From the NCBI GenBank assembly GCA_026874595.1, contig JAPPUL010000085.1, positions 62,001-126,000 of the forward strand: DNA of 64,000 nt, read 5' to 3'. The translations under genes and the position numbers were made by a program. Positions within the stretch are counted from its first letter, which is position 1. Every line of letters begins with the position of its first letter. A model generated the notes under the pieces. That model saw only the letters and a program-made list of their open reading frames with translations. It had not been told where the DNA came from and ran no database searches. Below are positions 35,661-45,069 of the stretch, in pieces. Source of the stretch: Sipunculus nudus (Eukaryota; Annelida; Sipuncula; Golfingiida; Sipunculidae).

Positions 35661-36404
35661 TTAATAATATACTTTGTTTAGATAAAGACCGTGTGCTGGC
35701 AATGTCGGATATTTGTTTAACCTCCTATCTTTATAAGATAATACTTCCTTTGCACGCAAAACCCCATCTTTTACTCCGCCAAGTGTTAAATATAATCCCC
35801 CCCCTATTAGCATCCTTACCATCTTTCGTAAAAAACCATTCGCTTTTATATATATTGATATTTTATCTCCTGAACGCTCCAACTTTATACTTTCTATTAT
35901 ACGTTTTGTGTCTTTTTGCTCCGGGCTGCCCACTGTGAAACTTGCAAAGTCATGTTCTCCCTCAAATACTCTTAATATCTCAAGCAGATGCTCTTCGTCT
36001 ATACGCTTTTTAACATATAAAACATAGCCTCTTATAAAGGGGGGGCAGTAATCTCCGTCATGTATTACGTATTTATATTCTCGAGCTTTTGCTGAGTACC
36101 TTGCATGAAAGCATTCACTAACTTCAATCGCTTTTATAACTCGAATTGATCCATCTAAACTACCGTTTAAGGCTTTCTTTACTGTTTGGGGGGATATCAT
36201 TTTACTTGATTTATAGCTAGATACCTGATTTAAGGCATGTACTCCTGCATCTGTTCGCCCGCTCCCTACCACTTTTATCTCTTCTTTATATAAATCTGAT
36301 AACCTCTTCTCAAGTTCCCCTTGTATTGTTAGTTTATCTTTTTGTCTTTGAAAGCCGGCATAGCTTGTACCGTCATATGCTATATCAAGCCTAATATTCC
36401 TCAA
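35661..36404 (-). CDS. truA: TruA, tRNA pseudouridine(38-40) synthase
   Basis: TruA makes pseudouridine in the tRNA anticodon stem-loop. Seen are RLDIAYDGTSYAGFQRQ, the catalytic Asp in GSGRTDAGVHAL, FHARYSAKAREYKYVI, DFASF and FLRKMVRMLIGG. The TTG at 36404, which gives MRNIRLDIAYDG and lies behind GGAGGGGAAGGGG, is preferred; a TTG seven codons upstream (36425) is possible. The gene overlaps the end of the DUF2225 gene by 14 bp, implying translational coupling. Confidence 0.94.
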   Translation of the reverse strand: MRNIRLDIAYDGTSYAGFQRQKDKLTIQGELEKRLSDLYKEEIKVVGSGRTDAGVHALNQVSSYKSSKMISPQTVKKALNGSLDGSIRVIKAIEVSECFHARYSAKAREYKYVIHDGDYCPPFIRGYVLYVKKRIDEEHLLEILRVFEGEHDFASFTVGSPEQKDTKRIIESIKLERSGDKISIYIKANGFLRKMVRMLIGGGLYLTLGGVKDGVLRAKEVLSYKDRRLNKYPTLPAHGLYLNKVYY

Positions 36405-37332
36405 GCTCTTCCCCTTCCCCTCCAAGCTCTTTTATCTTCTGGTTTATCTCTCTATATAAATCTCTGGCATAAATTAGTATGTCACTCGGTTTGCCTCTAT
36501 CCGATTTGCCGCTGCCAAACAATTTACTTAACATTCTCTTTGCTTGCTCGTACTTCTCAAGCTGAAAACTTTCTTTAGTTATCTTGCCACTAAGACGGAA
36601 ATTTAATAAGCTTGCCATATAGATAATTCCAAAATAGCCAAAGTTTTTATCCACGTCCGGGCCATAATGTCTTACACTATCTGATAACTCTGCTCCGCTT
36701 TGGGATACTTCAAGAGCTATCTTATAAAAATATGCTGCCTTCTTATAGAAAATGTTCCTTAATCCTTGAAGACTTGCTATATCCCACACTAATAAACTCT
36801 CAGGCATTAGCTCCTTTAATTCCTCAGCGCCAAGCAACATTAGATCATCTATACACCAAGAGGCTCTTATTGCACATATTGCCCGTTTTAATGATGGTGC
36901 GTATTTCTTCTCATAATGAGAATACACATTCATAGCCAGTATATAACTTGCAAGACCATGAATTAATGTCCTATCTTCTCCAAAACTTATATTCGGAAAC
37001 AACTTGTATATTAAATTTAATCTGTAATTTGTATCTTCCCTAAGTCTCTTCTCTAGCTTATTTATCGGTATATTAAAATCCTGTGAGAAACTTGCAAAAA
37101 AACATTTTGGACAAACTAAAACAGGATATATTAAAGGATATATTTTACCGTACCTTTTACTTTCTACGTACTTGCGCCTAAGCTCATCCGTAAGATCTCC
37201 TGCTATTATCCTACCTCGTCCCGTCAGTATCTCTTCCCTCTGAAAACCTGAACGGCATATCGGGCACTTTATTATATTCTTCTGCCTATACGTTATCTTT
37301 ATCCTATTTAATGATGAACTTTTTACTTCCAT
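36391..37332 (-). CDS. DUF2225 family protein
   Basis: The 313-aa protein has the DUF2225 signature. The N-terminal zinc-knuckle-like IKCPICRSGFQREEILTGRG (CxxC) is followed by YPVLVCPKCFFASFSQDF (second CxxC). An alpha-helical, TPR-like remainder follows (HGLASYILAMNVYSHYEKK; RHYGPDVDKNFGYFGIIYMASLLNF). The family is known from Firmicutes and spirochaetes, with unknown function. It overlaps truA downstream. Confidence 0.85.
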   Translation of the reverse strand: MEVKSSSLNRIKITYRQKNIIKCPICRSGFQREEILTGRGRIIAGDLTDELRRKYVESKRYGKIYPLIYPVLVCPKCFFASFSQDFNIPINKLEKRLREDTNYRLNLIYKLFPNISFGEDRTLIHGLASYILAMNVYSHYEKKYAPSLKRAICAIRASWCIDDLMLLGAEELKELMPESLLVWDIASLQGLRNIFYKKAAYFYKIALEVSQSGAELSDSVRHYGPDVDKNFGYFGIIYMASLLNFRLSGKITKESFQLEKYEQAKRMLSKLFGSGKSDRGKPSDILIYARDLYREINQKIKELGGEGEELEEY

Positions 37333-37419
37333 AATTTTACTCGTATTTTACTTATTCATACTTTTGCTCTTTCATAGCCTAACAAATAACACACATCCAG
37401 CCCTTTAACCAAAACAAAA

Positions 37420-38382
37420 CTATCTTGCCTCCAAAACTATTGTTACGTATTTCGGCTTATAATTTACTATCCTTATCCCTTCTATTTCCTCAGGACTTAC
37501 CTTAACCCTATATTTACCTGGCTTTTTATATTTTAAAAGATCTATATATACTCTAACTTTGTCTTTCCTAAGTCCGCTTATTAGTCCCTCAGGACCTTTA
37601 TACCTTATATACGATAACTTTAATCCTCCTCCCTTAACTCGTACTCCGCTAAATATATTCTCCATTACTATTATATTTATTTTTTCTAACACCTTATACT
37701 TTAGCTTACTCTCAATATCTATATATATTCCTACTAATCCATTCCTCACCTTGCTTACTACTTCTACCTCTTTGGGCAACACTTTAAGCTTCACTTTATC
37801 CTTTATATCAAAATAATTATACATCCTGCTTACTTTATAATCTTTTACTTCTACTTTATCTATATTTTCTAATATACTTGATGGCCCCTCAAGCTCTATA
37901 TGACTCGGATTATAACTTATCTTGTAGCCCTTTGTAACTCGGCCCTCATAGCCAAGTACACGCCCCACTACCTTTACTCTCTTCCTTACATATTCATAAT
38001 AATTTATCCTTACTGCCTCTTTATTTAAAGTTAGCTCAACCTCATCTAATAACTCTTTTGTGTCTTTGCTTGATTCTAACAATATCTTATATATCCCCTC
38101 TCCTGATACTGCATCCTTTAAGTCAACGTAACATGTTATATTCGATTTGTACATAACAAAATCTGATACTCTAGACTTCTTTCCTTTTACCTTTACCAAA
38201 ACCTTCTTATTATCATAATTATATTCCGTATAAAGACCCTTAGGCTTGTTCCTAAATTCTATATTATATATTATGCTATATTCACTGCGATTTACATCAT
38301 AATAAACATAATGCCACAATAAAACCGAAATACCAAGTGCCACTACCCATAATACCTGTTTTCTATATTTTACATAAAACAT
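37420..38382 (-). CDS. YbbR-domain membrane protein (CdaR-like)
   Basis: The 320-aa protein has one N-terminal TM segment (QVLWVVALGISVLLWHYVYY) and three or four YbbR-type beta repeats (VEVKDYKVSRMYNYFDIKDKVKL; VRVYIDLLKYKKPGKYRVKV). In Firmicutes, CdaR is a membrane partner that modulates the diadenylate cyclase CdaA. Here it lies directly downstream of cdaA on the same strand, which supports the same role. Confidence 0.85.
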   Translation of the reverse strand: MFYVKYRKQVLWVVALGISVLLWHYVYYDVNRSEYSIIYNIEFRNKPKGLYTEYNYDNKKVLVKVKGKKSRVSDFVMYKSNITCYVDLKDAVSGEGIYKILLESSKDTKELLDEVELTLNKEAVRINYYEYVRKRVKVVGRVLGYEGRVTKGYKISYNPSHIELEGPSSILENIDKVEVKDYKVSRMYNYFDIKDKVKLKVLPKEVEVVSKVRNGLVGIYIDIESKLKYKVLEKINIIVMENIFSGVRVKGGGLKLSYIRYKGPEGLISGLRKDKVRVYIDLLKYKKPGKYRVKVSPEEIEGIRIVNYKPKYVTIVLEAR

Positions 38383-38506
38383 TTTTCTTTCTAAGTGTAA
38401 CTTTTTAAAGAATTATTAAAACCATAACCATATCCCACTATAAACTCCACCATAACTTATAATTATAACCCCCACTTCTCCCAACCTCCTCCCATCTCCG
38501 CATTCC

Positions 38507-39343
38507 TTACTTCCTCCTCCCTACTTCCACCCCGCTAAATACCTTATTAAAGGCTCGCTTTACTATATTTACTTTCTCCTCATCCTCATCATACAAAAAT
38601 AACTTCAGAAGCTCATTACAATCCTTTTTATCTAGATTATTATATATCTCTTTGTCATATACAAGCGATACAGAGGCATTCTCCTCCGATACCACCAATA
38701 TCACAGCATCACTATCCTCAGATAAGCCAAGTGCTGCCCTGTGTCGGGTCCCCAAGGTATTATCTAAATCTATTCTATCTGTTAATCGCAAAAAACAACT
38801 TGCGGCTATTATTCGACCATCTGTTACTATTATTGCCCCATCGTGCAAAGGCGATGTCGGATCAAATATCGATTCTATTAACTCACTCGTTATTAATCCA
38901 TCTATTTGTATCCCTCGTTCTGCTATCGCTCCAAGCTTTATATTCTTCGTTATGACTATTAAAGCCCCTATCCGCACTTTTGCCATCTCATATACTGCTT
39001 TCGTTATTATATCTAAATCTTTTGTCCCTTCGTCTTTTGAGTAACTCTTAAATAACGGAATCTTCTCTCCTATCCGCATTACAAACCGTCTTATCTCATT
39101 TTGAAATATTATCAAAAGTCCTATCGCTGCAAATTCAAGCGCTCTTGTATATAACCACAAAAATGTTTCAAGTTCTAATAAATCTCCTATGAAATACGAC
39201 AGGGCTATTAAAAATACTCCCCTTAACGTATGTATTGTCCTTGTCCCTAGTATCCCATTATACACCACATATATTATATAGGCTACCAAGAGTATATCTA
39301 GTAGCGGTATTACATACTCTTTTATGCTTGAAAACCAGTCCAT
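38507..39343 (-). CDS. cdaA: CdaA-type membrane diadenylate cyclase
   Basis: CdaA makes c-di-AMP from two ATP. The 278-aa protein has three N-terminal TM segments (ILLVAYIIYVVYNGILG; GVFLIALSYFIGDLL; FAAIGLLIIFQNEIRRF), then the DAC domain with LHDGAIIVTDGRI and LGTRHRAALGLSEDSDAVILVVSEE. These carry the DGA and RHR motifs. c-di-AMP in other bacteria controls potassium uptake and osmotic balance; a potassium channel lies 10 kb downstream, but no direct link is visible. Confidence 0.95.
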   Translation of the reverse strand: MDWFSSIKEYVIPLLDILLVAYIIYVVYNGILGTRTIHTLRGVFLIALSYFIGDLLELETFLWLYTRALEFAAIGLLIIFQNEIRRFVMRIGEKIPLFKSYSKDEGTKDLDIITKAVYEMAKVRIGALIVITKNIKLGAIAERGIQIDGLITSELIESIFDPTSPLHDGAIIVTDGRIIAASCFLRLTDRIDLDNTLGTRHRAALGLSEDSDAVILVVSEENASVSLVYDKEIYNNLDKKDCNELLKLFLYDEDEEKVNIVKRAFNKVFSGVEVGRRK

Positions 39344-39415
39344 TCTTTTTATACTTTAACTTTATGCTTTCTTAACTTAATAAAACATTAAAACTATCTT
39401 ATAAGCCCTAACACC

Positions 39416-40393
39416 CTAATCCCTTACTCTATAACCTTTCCCCTTACTCCTTAACAATATATTACCTCTATTATAAGACGTATATAATCTTATCTTGGTT
39501 TTCTTACTATAATTTATTATCTTTTTAGACATTAGGTATGCTCTGCTTGATATATATATCCCTAAGGGCTTTAATACTTTCAAAAGCTCTATTCCACTCT
39601 CATCTCCTCTGTGATTATAAGGTATCTTCAAAAATACTCCCTGTAAACTATTTCCATACTCCTTTATAAGCTTCTTTATCGTCTCTTTTCCTATTGCTCC
39701 TGTAAAAAGAAAACTTTGACTTTTATATCTTAACTTAAATACTAAAGACTGTTCATACTCTTTACTATAACCTATATAACTCATTCTCGGATATAATATC
39801 TCTACATATATAGCCTCATTTACCCAAAAACTTTTTCCACGTCGCCCTAGTATATAATTTATCTTCTTTGACTCTATTAGCTCCAATGACCTGCCATATA
39901 ATTCATTCTTATACGCATATCCTCCATCTACTACATTCCCTACCTTTATATGCTCAAGAATCAACGGAAGATTTCCTATATAATCTCTATGCACATAGCT
40001 TAGTATTACATAATCTAGCTTCTTTACTCTTAAGCCGTTTAATAAAGGCATTAATCCCTTCAAATCTTTCTTTTTGTACTTTTTTCGTAATATTGTGGTC
40101 GGTATTGCTGGGCCTGTGTCTATCAGTATATTATTTCTACCATCACTTATATAGATACTTTCTCCCCTTTCTGTATCTACAAAATATACCTTAAGTTCTT
40201 TACTCTTAACTTTACCCCTTTTTCCCCTCTCACTTTTAAGCCCTTTTTTATCTCTTACTTTATCTCTTACCTGTCCTTCCGTTGGCAGATACAATAATAA
40301 CGTACTTATTAAAATTAATAGACTTAAAAACCTTTGCAGCTTCGTCTTTGTAATGTTTGTCCTTAAAAACGCATCCCTTCCTCTTTTATTCAC
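39416..40393 (-). CDS. ComEC/Rec2-like metallo-beta-lactamase-fold protein, degenerate
   Basis: The 325-aa secreted or anchored protein (N-terminal hydrophobic LSLLILISTLLLYL) resembles the C-terminal domain of ComEC: VYFVDTERGESIYISDGRNNILIDTGP and DYVILSYVHRDYIGNLPLIL, with FLFTGAIGKE and VFLKIPYNHRGDES later. The zinc motif HxHxDH is changed to YxHxDY, and VGQGD to TERGE. Metal-dependent hydrolysis is therefore doubtful. It follows the cdaA cluster's strand and spacing. Confidence 0.7.
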   Translation of the reverse strand: MNKRGRDAFLRTNITKTKLQRFLSLLILISTLLLYLPTEGQVRDKVRDKKGLKSERGKRGKVKSKELKVYFVDTERGESIYISDGRNNILIDTGPAIPTTILRKKYKKKDLKGLMPLLNGLRVKKLDYVILSYVHRDYIGNLPLILEHIKVGNVVDGGYAYKNELYGRSLELIESKKINYILGRRGKSFWVNEAIYVEILYPRMSYIGYSKEYEQSLVFKLRYKSQSFLFTGAIGKETIKKLIKEYGNSLQGVFLKIPYNHRGDESGIELLKVLKPLGIYISSRAYLMSKKIINYSKKTKIRLYTSYNRGNILLRSKGKGYRVRD

Positions 40394-40444
40394 TCTCTTG
40401 CTCTCTTTATATTCTCTTCTTATATCGCTTAAAATACTATATTA

Positions 40445-41515
40445 TCAGTAGATAAGAAAGTTAATGTTAAATAAAAACCTTGTGTTTTCAAGGCTAAGTT
40501 CCTTAAAACTTACACTAAAATCAAAACCCATACGCCATATTATAAGAGTTAGTCCAATTCCTACCCTATCTGCACCATAACCTACATTTAGGTACAATGA
40601 GTCCTTTAACCGCCTTGCCCGTCCAAACTCTTTAGACAAATCTCCTTCATCACCACCTCCTTCAAGCTCATCCTCCTCAAGTGCGCTCTTTACCTTACCC
40701 TCTTTCCCTTCTTGCACTCCACCTTTACTACCCTTTTTCTTATCCTCACTAAAACCCCTCTCCTCCCCCCAAAGCCTTATATAGCTTCCTACCCTATATA
40801 TTATTTTGTCTTTTGTACTTAGGTTTTTATCTAGTTGAAAGCTTATCATGAATATACTTGATATGTTTGTTGCTACCGATAATTTCAACCTCCTGTCATG
40901 ATAGGATACCACGCCCGTTTTTAAAAACTTCTCTGCTGTTATTACATCTCCTATAAATATCCCAAAATCAAATATCGATACTGACACCTTCAAACCTATA
41001 TCAAGTCCGCCTCCTATAGATGGATTGCCATCTATTGACCTGTGTAACAATTTAAAGTTAAACCCTAAACTAAACTTTCCCTCACTATCTAATCGGCGTG
41101 CTACACTAAAATAGGTTATAGTATCGTAATATATTGGGCTAGCAACTAATACTCCTCCTATATCATATCCTTTTATCCCTTTGTATCCCGTCCCCGCAAA
41201 TGCTACTCCAAAACCCCACTTCTGCTTCTCTCGTGGCACATCTATATAGGATATATAGCCTGAGTATCTTTCTTTAGGCATTATGGCAAGACCTGTTGTT
41301 ATATAAGAGCCTTCTATCCCATAACTTGCAAGCCCTGCAGGATTGTAAAATATTGCACCCGGATCGTCGGCAACCGCAACAAAGGCACCACCCAAAGCCT
41401 CAGCACGTGCACCCCCTACTACTCCAAGCCCGTAGTTAGAGCCAAAGTTTTTACTATATAACACATTAGCACATATCAAATATATAAAGATTGGCAATAG
41501 TATCCTTAGCATCAT
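40445..41515 (-). CDS. PorV/UPF0164-like outer-membrane beta-barrel protein
   Basis: A signal peptide (RILLPIFIYLICANVLYS) is followed by GVVGGARAEALGGAFVAVADDPGAIFYNPAGLA. This is the hallmark start of PorV/PorQ-type and FadL-related barrels and of the treponemal UPF0164 family. The rest is amphipathic beta strands of about 10 residues, with a Lys/Glu/Gly-rich loop near residue 265. It ends in aromatic FLFNINFLIY, consistent with a barrel C-terminus. Probably an outer-membrane protein. Confidence 0.8.
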   Translation of the reverse strand: MMLRILLPIFIYLICANVLYSKNFGSNYGLGVVGGARAEALGGAFVAVADDPGAIFYNPAGLASYGIEGSYITTGLAIMPKERYSGYISYIDVPREKQKWGFGVAFAGTGYKGIKGYDIGGVLVASPIYYDTITYFSVARRLDSEGKFSLGFNFKLLHRSIDGNPSIGGGLDIGLKVSVSIFDFGIFIGDVITAEKFLKTGVVSYHDRRLKLSVATNISSIFMISFQLDKNLSTKDKIIYRVGSYIRLWGEERGFSEDKKKGSKGGVQEGKEGKVKSALEEDELEGGGDEGDLSKEFGRARRLKDSLYLNVGYGADRVGIGLTLIIWRMGFDFSVSFKELSLENTRFLFNINFLIY

Positions 41516-41586
41516 TAAAGAAAGACCCTTTTTCTTGAGTTCTTTTATCCTAACAAGTTATAAAACCTAAGACTATTATTTTATAG

Positions 41587-41976
41587 TCAGCTAACCAGTA
41601 TCAAAAACTTTCTCTCTCCCGTATTTGTTCCATAAAGCCTAACAGTTGCATAATAAAGACCCGGCGCTAACATAAATCCATTATAATTTTTAACTGCCCA
41701 TTTAAAGTTTAGACTTTCTTTACTTGTGAATTCTTTACTATATTCATAGACACTTACAGATTCACTATCCTCCACCAATAATTTTATACCACCATCATAA
41801 ACTTTGTCAAATTCTATTACAAAAGTAGCCTCGCTGCCAGCTTTACTAACATATGGATTTGGATACATATAGAAGTTAACTATTGCTGAGCTGCTTTTTT
41901 GGTTACAGGATAAAAGAAGCATAGAAAGCGATATTAATAATAGAAGTACAGTATTTCTTTTAAAGAATAAATTCAT
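41587..41976 (-). CDS. Putative lipoprotein with FlgD-like Ig fold, 129 aa
   Basis: The lipobox MLLLSC (Cys24) is followed by NFYMYPNPYVSKAGSEATFVIEF and NFKWAVKNYNGFMLAPGLYYATVRL. This is the pattern of FlgD Ig-like or T9SS-type C-terminal domains (PNP...., W.g.n..G..v..G.Y). At 129 aa it is the domain alone. It lies between lgt and the PorV-like gene. Confidence 0.7.
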   Translation of the reverse strand: MNLFFKRNTVLLLLISLSMLLLSCNQKSSSAIVNFYMYPNPYVSKAGSEATFVIEFDKVYDGGIKLLVEDSESVSVYEYSKEFTSKESLNFKWAVKNYNGFMLAPGLYYATVRLYGTNTGERKFLILVS

Positions 41977-42044
41977 ACCTTATGAAAAAGTCCTTTTAAA
42001 ATAATTGTCAAGCAATGGCTTATTAGGAAAATCATTAAATATCA

Positions 42045-43007
42045 TTAACTTTGTGTTTTAAGCTCTTTATTATGCTTTTTTTGTAAACGTATTATCATAA
42101 TAATACCAAAAAGCACAACAGGTATACTAAGATATTGTCCCATAGTAAGACCACCGGGATCTAATGTCTGATATTCTTTAAAAAACTCTATAAAAAACCG
42201 AGGACCAAAGACTAAAACAAAAAATAGATAAGTTAAAACCCCACGAGCAAGTCTCTCTTTATAAAACTTATAGAGTAAAAACATAATAAAGCTTGCAAGA
42301 ATCAAGGCAAACATTTCATAAAACTGCGATGGGTGTCTTGGCAGTTCCGAAATAAGCTTTTGCAGCTCTCTATCTTTACCTGAGTTTAACATTTCATCTA
42401 TCTTGGTATCGGACATAGAGTAATATTTTATCATTAGAGAGCGCACAAAACTATCAGCTTGCGCAAGAGCATTTTTATAATATAGGTAAGCACTGTCAGT
42501 CATATGATAAAATCGAGCCTTATAAGCAATAGCCCAAGGAACATCTGTTATCCTACCAACAATCTCAGCATTAAAGAAATTGCCAAGACGTATATATGAA
42601 GCCCCTAAAGCAGTCGGCATTGCAGCAAAATCAAGAATCTGATAAAGCGTTATTTCCCTATGCTTGCGATGATAAACTATAACACCAATAACGACTCCTA
42701 AAAACGCGCCATGACTCGCAAGACCACCTTTCCAAATCTGTAATATCTCAAGCGGATTACTAAGATAATACATGGTATCATAAAACATAACATGAACAAG
42801 CCGGGCTCCAAGAATAAGACCTACAAGACCATATAAAATAAGATCATCAACCAATTTAGGCTCATAACCATTAGCTTTATAAAAGACCTTCATAACAATC
42901 CAAGTCGTGGTTACAGCAGCCGCAAACAAAAGTCCATAATACCTAACTTGAATAAAGCCATACTCAAATAGTATAGGTGAAATATCATGAATAAATAAAA
43001 CGTCCAA
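42045..43007 (-). CDS. lgt: Lgt, prolipoprotein diacylglyceryl transferase
   Basis: Lgt transfers diacylglycerol to the lipobox Cys of prolipoproteins in the cytoplasmic membrane. The 320-aa protein has RYYGLLFAAAVTTTW, GARLVHVMFYD, KGGLASHGAFLGV with the catalytic His, YIRLGNFFNAEIVGR, and a C-terminal HPSQFYEMFALI-(x)-GPRFFIEFFKE. A roughly 50-residue insertion precedes HPSQFYE. The start is TTG behind AGGAGG. It is divergent from the lipoprotein array beside it. Confidence 0.95.
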   Translation of the reverse strand: MDVLFIHDISPILFEYGFIQVRYYGLLFAAAVTTTWIVMKVFYKANGYEPKLVDDLILYGLVGLILGARLVHVMFYDTMYYLSNPLEILQIWKGGLASHGAFLGVVIGVIVYHRKHREITLYQILDFAAMPTALGASYIRLGNFFNAEIVGRITDVPWAIAYKARFYHMTDSAYLYYKNALAQADSFVRSLMIKYYSMSDTKIDEMLNSGKDRELQKLISELPRHPSQFYEMFALILASFIMFLLYKFYKERLARGVLTYLFFVLVFGPRFFIEFFKEYQTLDPGGLTMGQYLSIPVVLFGIIMIIRLQKKHNKELKTQS

Positions 43008-43122
43008 ACTTCCTCCTAAAAAAGTCTTTTTTTTAATAACTACAAATTAATAACAAAATATTATTGTGCTACGAGATAAATATAATAAAAAGCACTCTAT
43101 AACCTTATCAAGGTCTTTTTTT

Positions 43123-43267
43123 ATGTCTTATTATGCCTTATTATGCCTAGAGTTTTTTTTGGTTACAGTTTTTGTTATGAGTTATATTAAATCTAGATAT
43201 TTTATAAACTAGATATTTTATAAACTAGATATATTATATACTATATATACAAGTGAATTAGGAGAAA
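43123..43267 (+). promoter_or_regulatory. Family promoter/leader block 1 (145 bp; two extra-unit form)
   Basis: The block runs from TTATTATG decamers through GTTTTTTTTGGTTACAG and an AT-rich segment to the ribosome site AGGAG. It has two copies of the 16-bp ATATTTTATAAACTAG unit, where most blocks have one. It begins on a T-tract after a weak hairpin (ACCTT/AAGGT, 43102-43114). Confidence 0.65.
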
Positions 43268-44863
43268 ATGATGAAAATACTGCAAATAATTAAAATAATT
43301 AAAATAATGGCAAAGTTTTTATTAATAAGTTTATTGGTATTGGGTTTAGGCTTATATAGTGGCTGTGGATCGGATGGGACAGGGACAGGCGGCGCTGTAG
43401 GTGGAGGAGCTGGTGGTGGGACTGCTGGTGGGACTAGAGTAAAAGCTATAGCTGCAAATCCAAGCGAGGGATTTTATGTAAAGATTTCTAATCCACCTGT
43501 TAGTAATCCTGATGGTTCATCTTGGACTAATGCGTTTGGTGATCTGCAATCCGCTATTAACGCTGCGGCAGCAAAAGATAGTACTAAAAAAACGGTATAC
43601 GTTGCACAAGGTACTTATAAACCTAATGATAAGGACCCTACTAATATGGCAAAGGACCAACACTTTGCCTTAAAGAATGGCGTTTCTGTTATAGGCGGCT
43701 ATCCTGGCCTTAAGGACGATGAATTAAATGCAGTTGACCCATCTTTGACTATTTTAAGCGGAGACCTTGCTGGTAATGATATTGATGGTACGAACACAAA
43801 TAAGGCTGACAATGTCTACCATGTTTTTTATCATCCTGAAGCTGCTGCATTAGCTAAAACAGCAAAGTTAGAGAACGTTACTATTACTAAGGGTAATGCA
43901 GATGGTACCAGTGATATTGACAAGAGGGGAGGCGGGATGCATAATAATGGTAGTAGCCCAACCTTAATTAATGTTAACTTTGATAGTAATACAACTATTA
44001 ATGTTGGGGGCGGGATGTATAATGATAGAAGTAGCCCAAGCTTAACTAATGTTACCTTTTCTCGTAATACAGCTTCTAATGGAGGGGGGATGTCTAATTT
44101 TTCTAATAGCAGCCCAACTTTAGATAATGTTACCTTTACTAATAATACAGCTACTAATGGAGGCGGGATGTATAATGAGAATAGTAGCCCAAATTTAGAT
44201 AATGTTACCTTTACTAATAATACAGTTACCAATAATGGAGGCGGGATGGCTAATGCTAGTAACAGCAAACCAACCTTAAGTAATGTTGACTTTACTAGTA
44301 ATGAAGCACCTTTTGGAGGCGGGATGTCTAATGGTAATAGTAGCCCGACTTTAAATAATGTTACCTTTACTAATAATAAAGCTACTGCCTCTGGAGGCGG
44401 GATGTATAATTGGCCTACTAGTAACCCAAGCTTAACTAATGTTACCTTTGAGGGCAATCAAGCTCATAATGGAGGCGGGATGGCTAATGCTAGTAACAGC
44501 AAACCAACCTTAACTAATGTTAGCTTTACTAGTAATAAAGCTACTGGCTTTGGAGGCGGGATGGAGAATGGTAATAGTAGCCCAAGCTTAACTAATGTTA
44601 CCTTTACTAGTAATACAGCTGCTAGTGGAGGCGGGATGTATAATTGGGCTAGTAGTAATCCAGAGTTTCTTAGCGTCTGTACATTTACTGGTAACATAGC
44701 TACTGGAGCTGACGGCAAGGGCGGAGCAATATATAATAATAAGGATAGCACTATTACTGGTCTAGATTATGCTCAAGATGATAAAGGTAATAAGATAAAA
44801 GATAAGGGTACGGATAATGGCAAGACTAACGGTTACTATAAAGAGCCAGCAACCCAACCATAA
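43268..44863 (+). CDS. Pmp-like repeat lipoprotein 1 (531 aa)
   Basis: Family member 1. The leader MMKILQIIKIIKIMAKF and LGLYSGC give lipidated Cys33, followed by a GSDGTGTG Gly-rich linker. The head domain (about residues 68-215) has DGSSWTNAFGDLQSAI, VYVAQGTYKPND, HFALKNGVSVIGGYPG, TILSGDL and ADNVYHVFYHPEAAALA. Ten GGGM(Y/S/A/H/E)N repeats follow, each with (S/N)(S/N)P-x-L-x-NV-x-F-(T/D)xN, then GGAIYN. A right-handed beta helix is expected. It ends TNGYYKEPATQP; this 3' end and terminator type match gene 8. Likely displayed on the outer envelope; the head resembles Pmp-type beta-helix proteins of other phyla. Confidence 0.85.
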   Translation: MMKILQIIKIIKIMAKFLLISLLVLGLGLYSGCGSDGTGTGGAVGGGAGGGTAGGTRVKAIAANPSEGFYVKISNPPVSNPDGSSWTNAFGDLQSAINAAAAKDSTKKTVYVAQGTYKPNDKDPTNMAKDQHFALKNGVSVIGGYPGLKDDELNAVDPSLTILSGDLAGNDIDGTNTNKADNVYHVFYHPEAAALAKTAKLENVTITKGNADGTSDIDKRGGGMHNNGSSPTLINVNFDSNTTINVGGGMYNDRSSPSLTNVTFSRNTASNGGGMSNFSNSSPTLDNVTFTNNTATNGGGMYNENSSPNLDNVTFTNNTVTNNGGGMANASNSKPTLSNVDFTSNEAPFGGGMSNGNSSPTLNNVTFTNNKATASGGGMYNWPTSNPSLTNVTFEGNQAHNGGGMANASNSKPTLTNVSFTSNKATGFGGGMENGNSSPSLTNVTFTSNTAASGGGMYNWASSNPEFLSVCTFTGNIATGADGKGGAIYNNKDSTITGLDYAQDDKGNKIKDKGTDNGKTNGYYKEPATQP

Positions 44864-44902
44864 GCAAATAAATATAGGGCTTTAAAGAAGCCTCGTTAAA
44901 TT

Positions 44903-44939
44903 AAAGATAGCTTTCTTTTTAAGGGGGCTATCTTTTTTT
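44903..44939 (+). terminator. Terminator of lipoprotein gene 1
   Basis: The AAAGATAGC stem pairs with GCTATCTTT and is followed by a T-tract; in most family copies the stem is 13 bp with G-T pairs. Confidence 0.85.
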
Positions 44940-45069
44940 ATGTCTTATTATGCCTTATTATGCCTAGAGTTTTTTTTGGTTATAGTTTTTGTTATGAGTT
45001 ATATTAAATCTAGATATTTTATAAACTAGATATATTATATACTATATATACAAGGGAATTAGGAAAAAA
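44940..45069 (+). promoter_or_regulatory. Family promoter/leader block 2 (130 bp)
   Basis: One 16-bp unit; AAGGG replaces AAGTG, and the ribosome site reads AGGAAAAAAA with one extra A, weaker than AGGAG. Confidence 0.65.
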
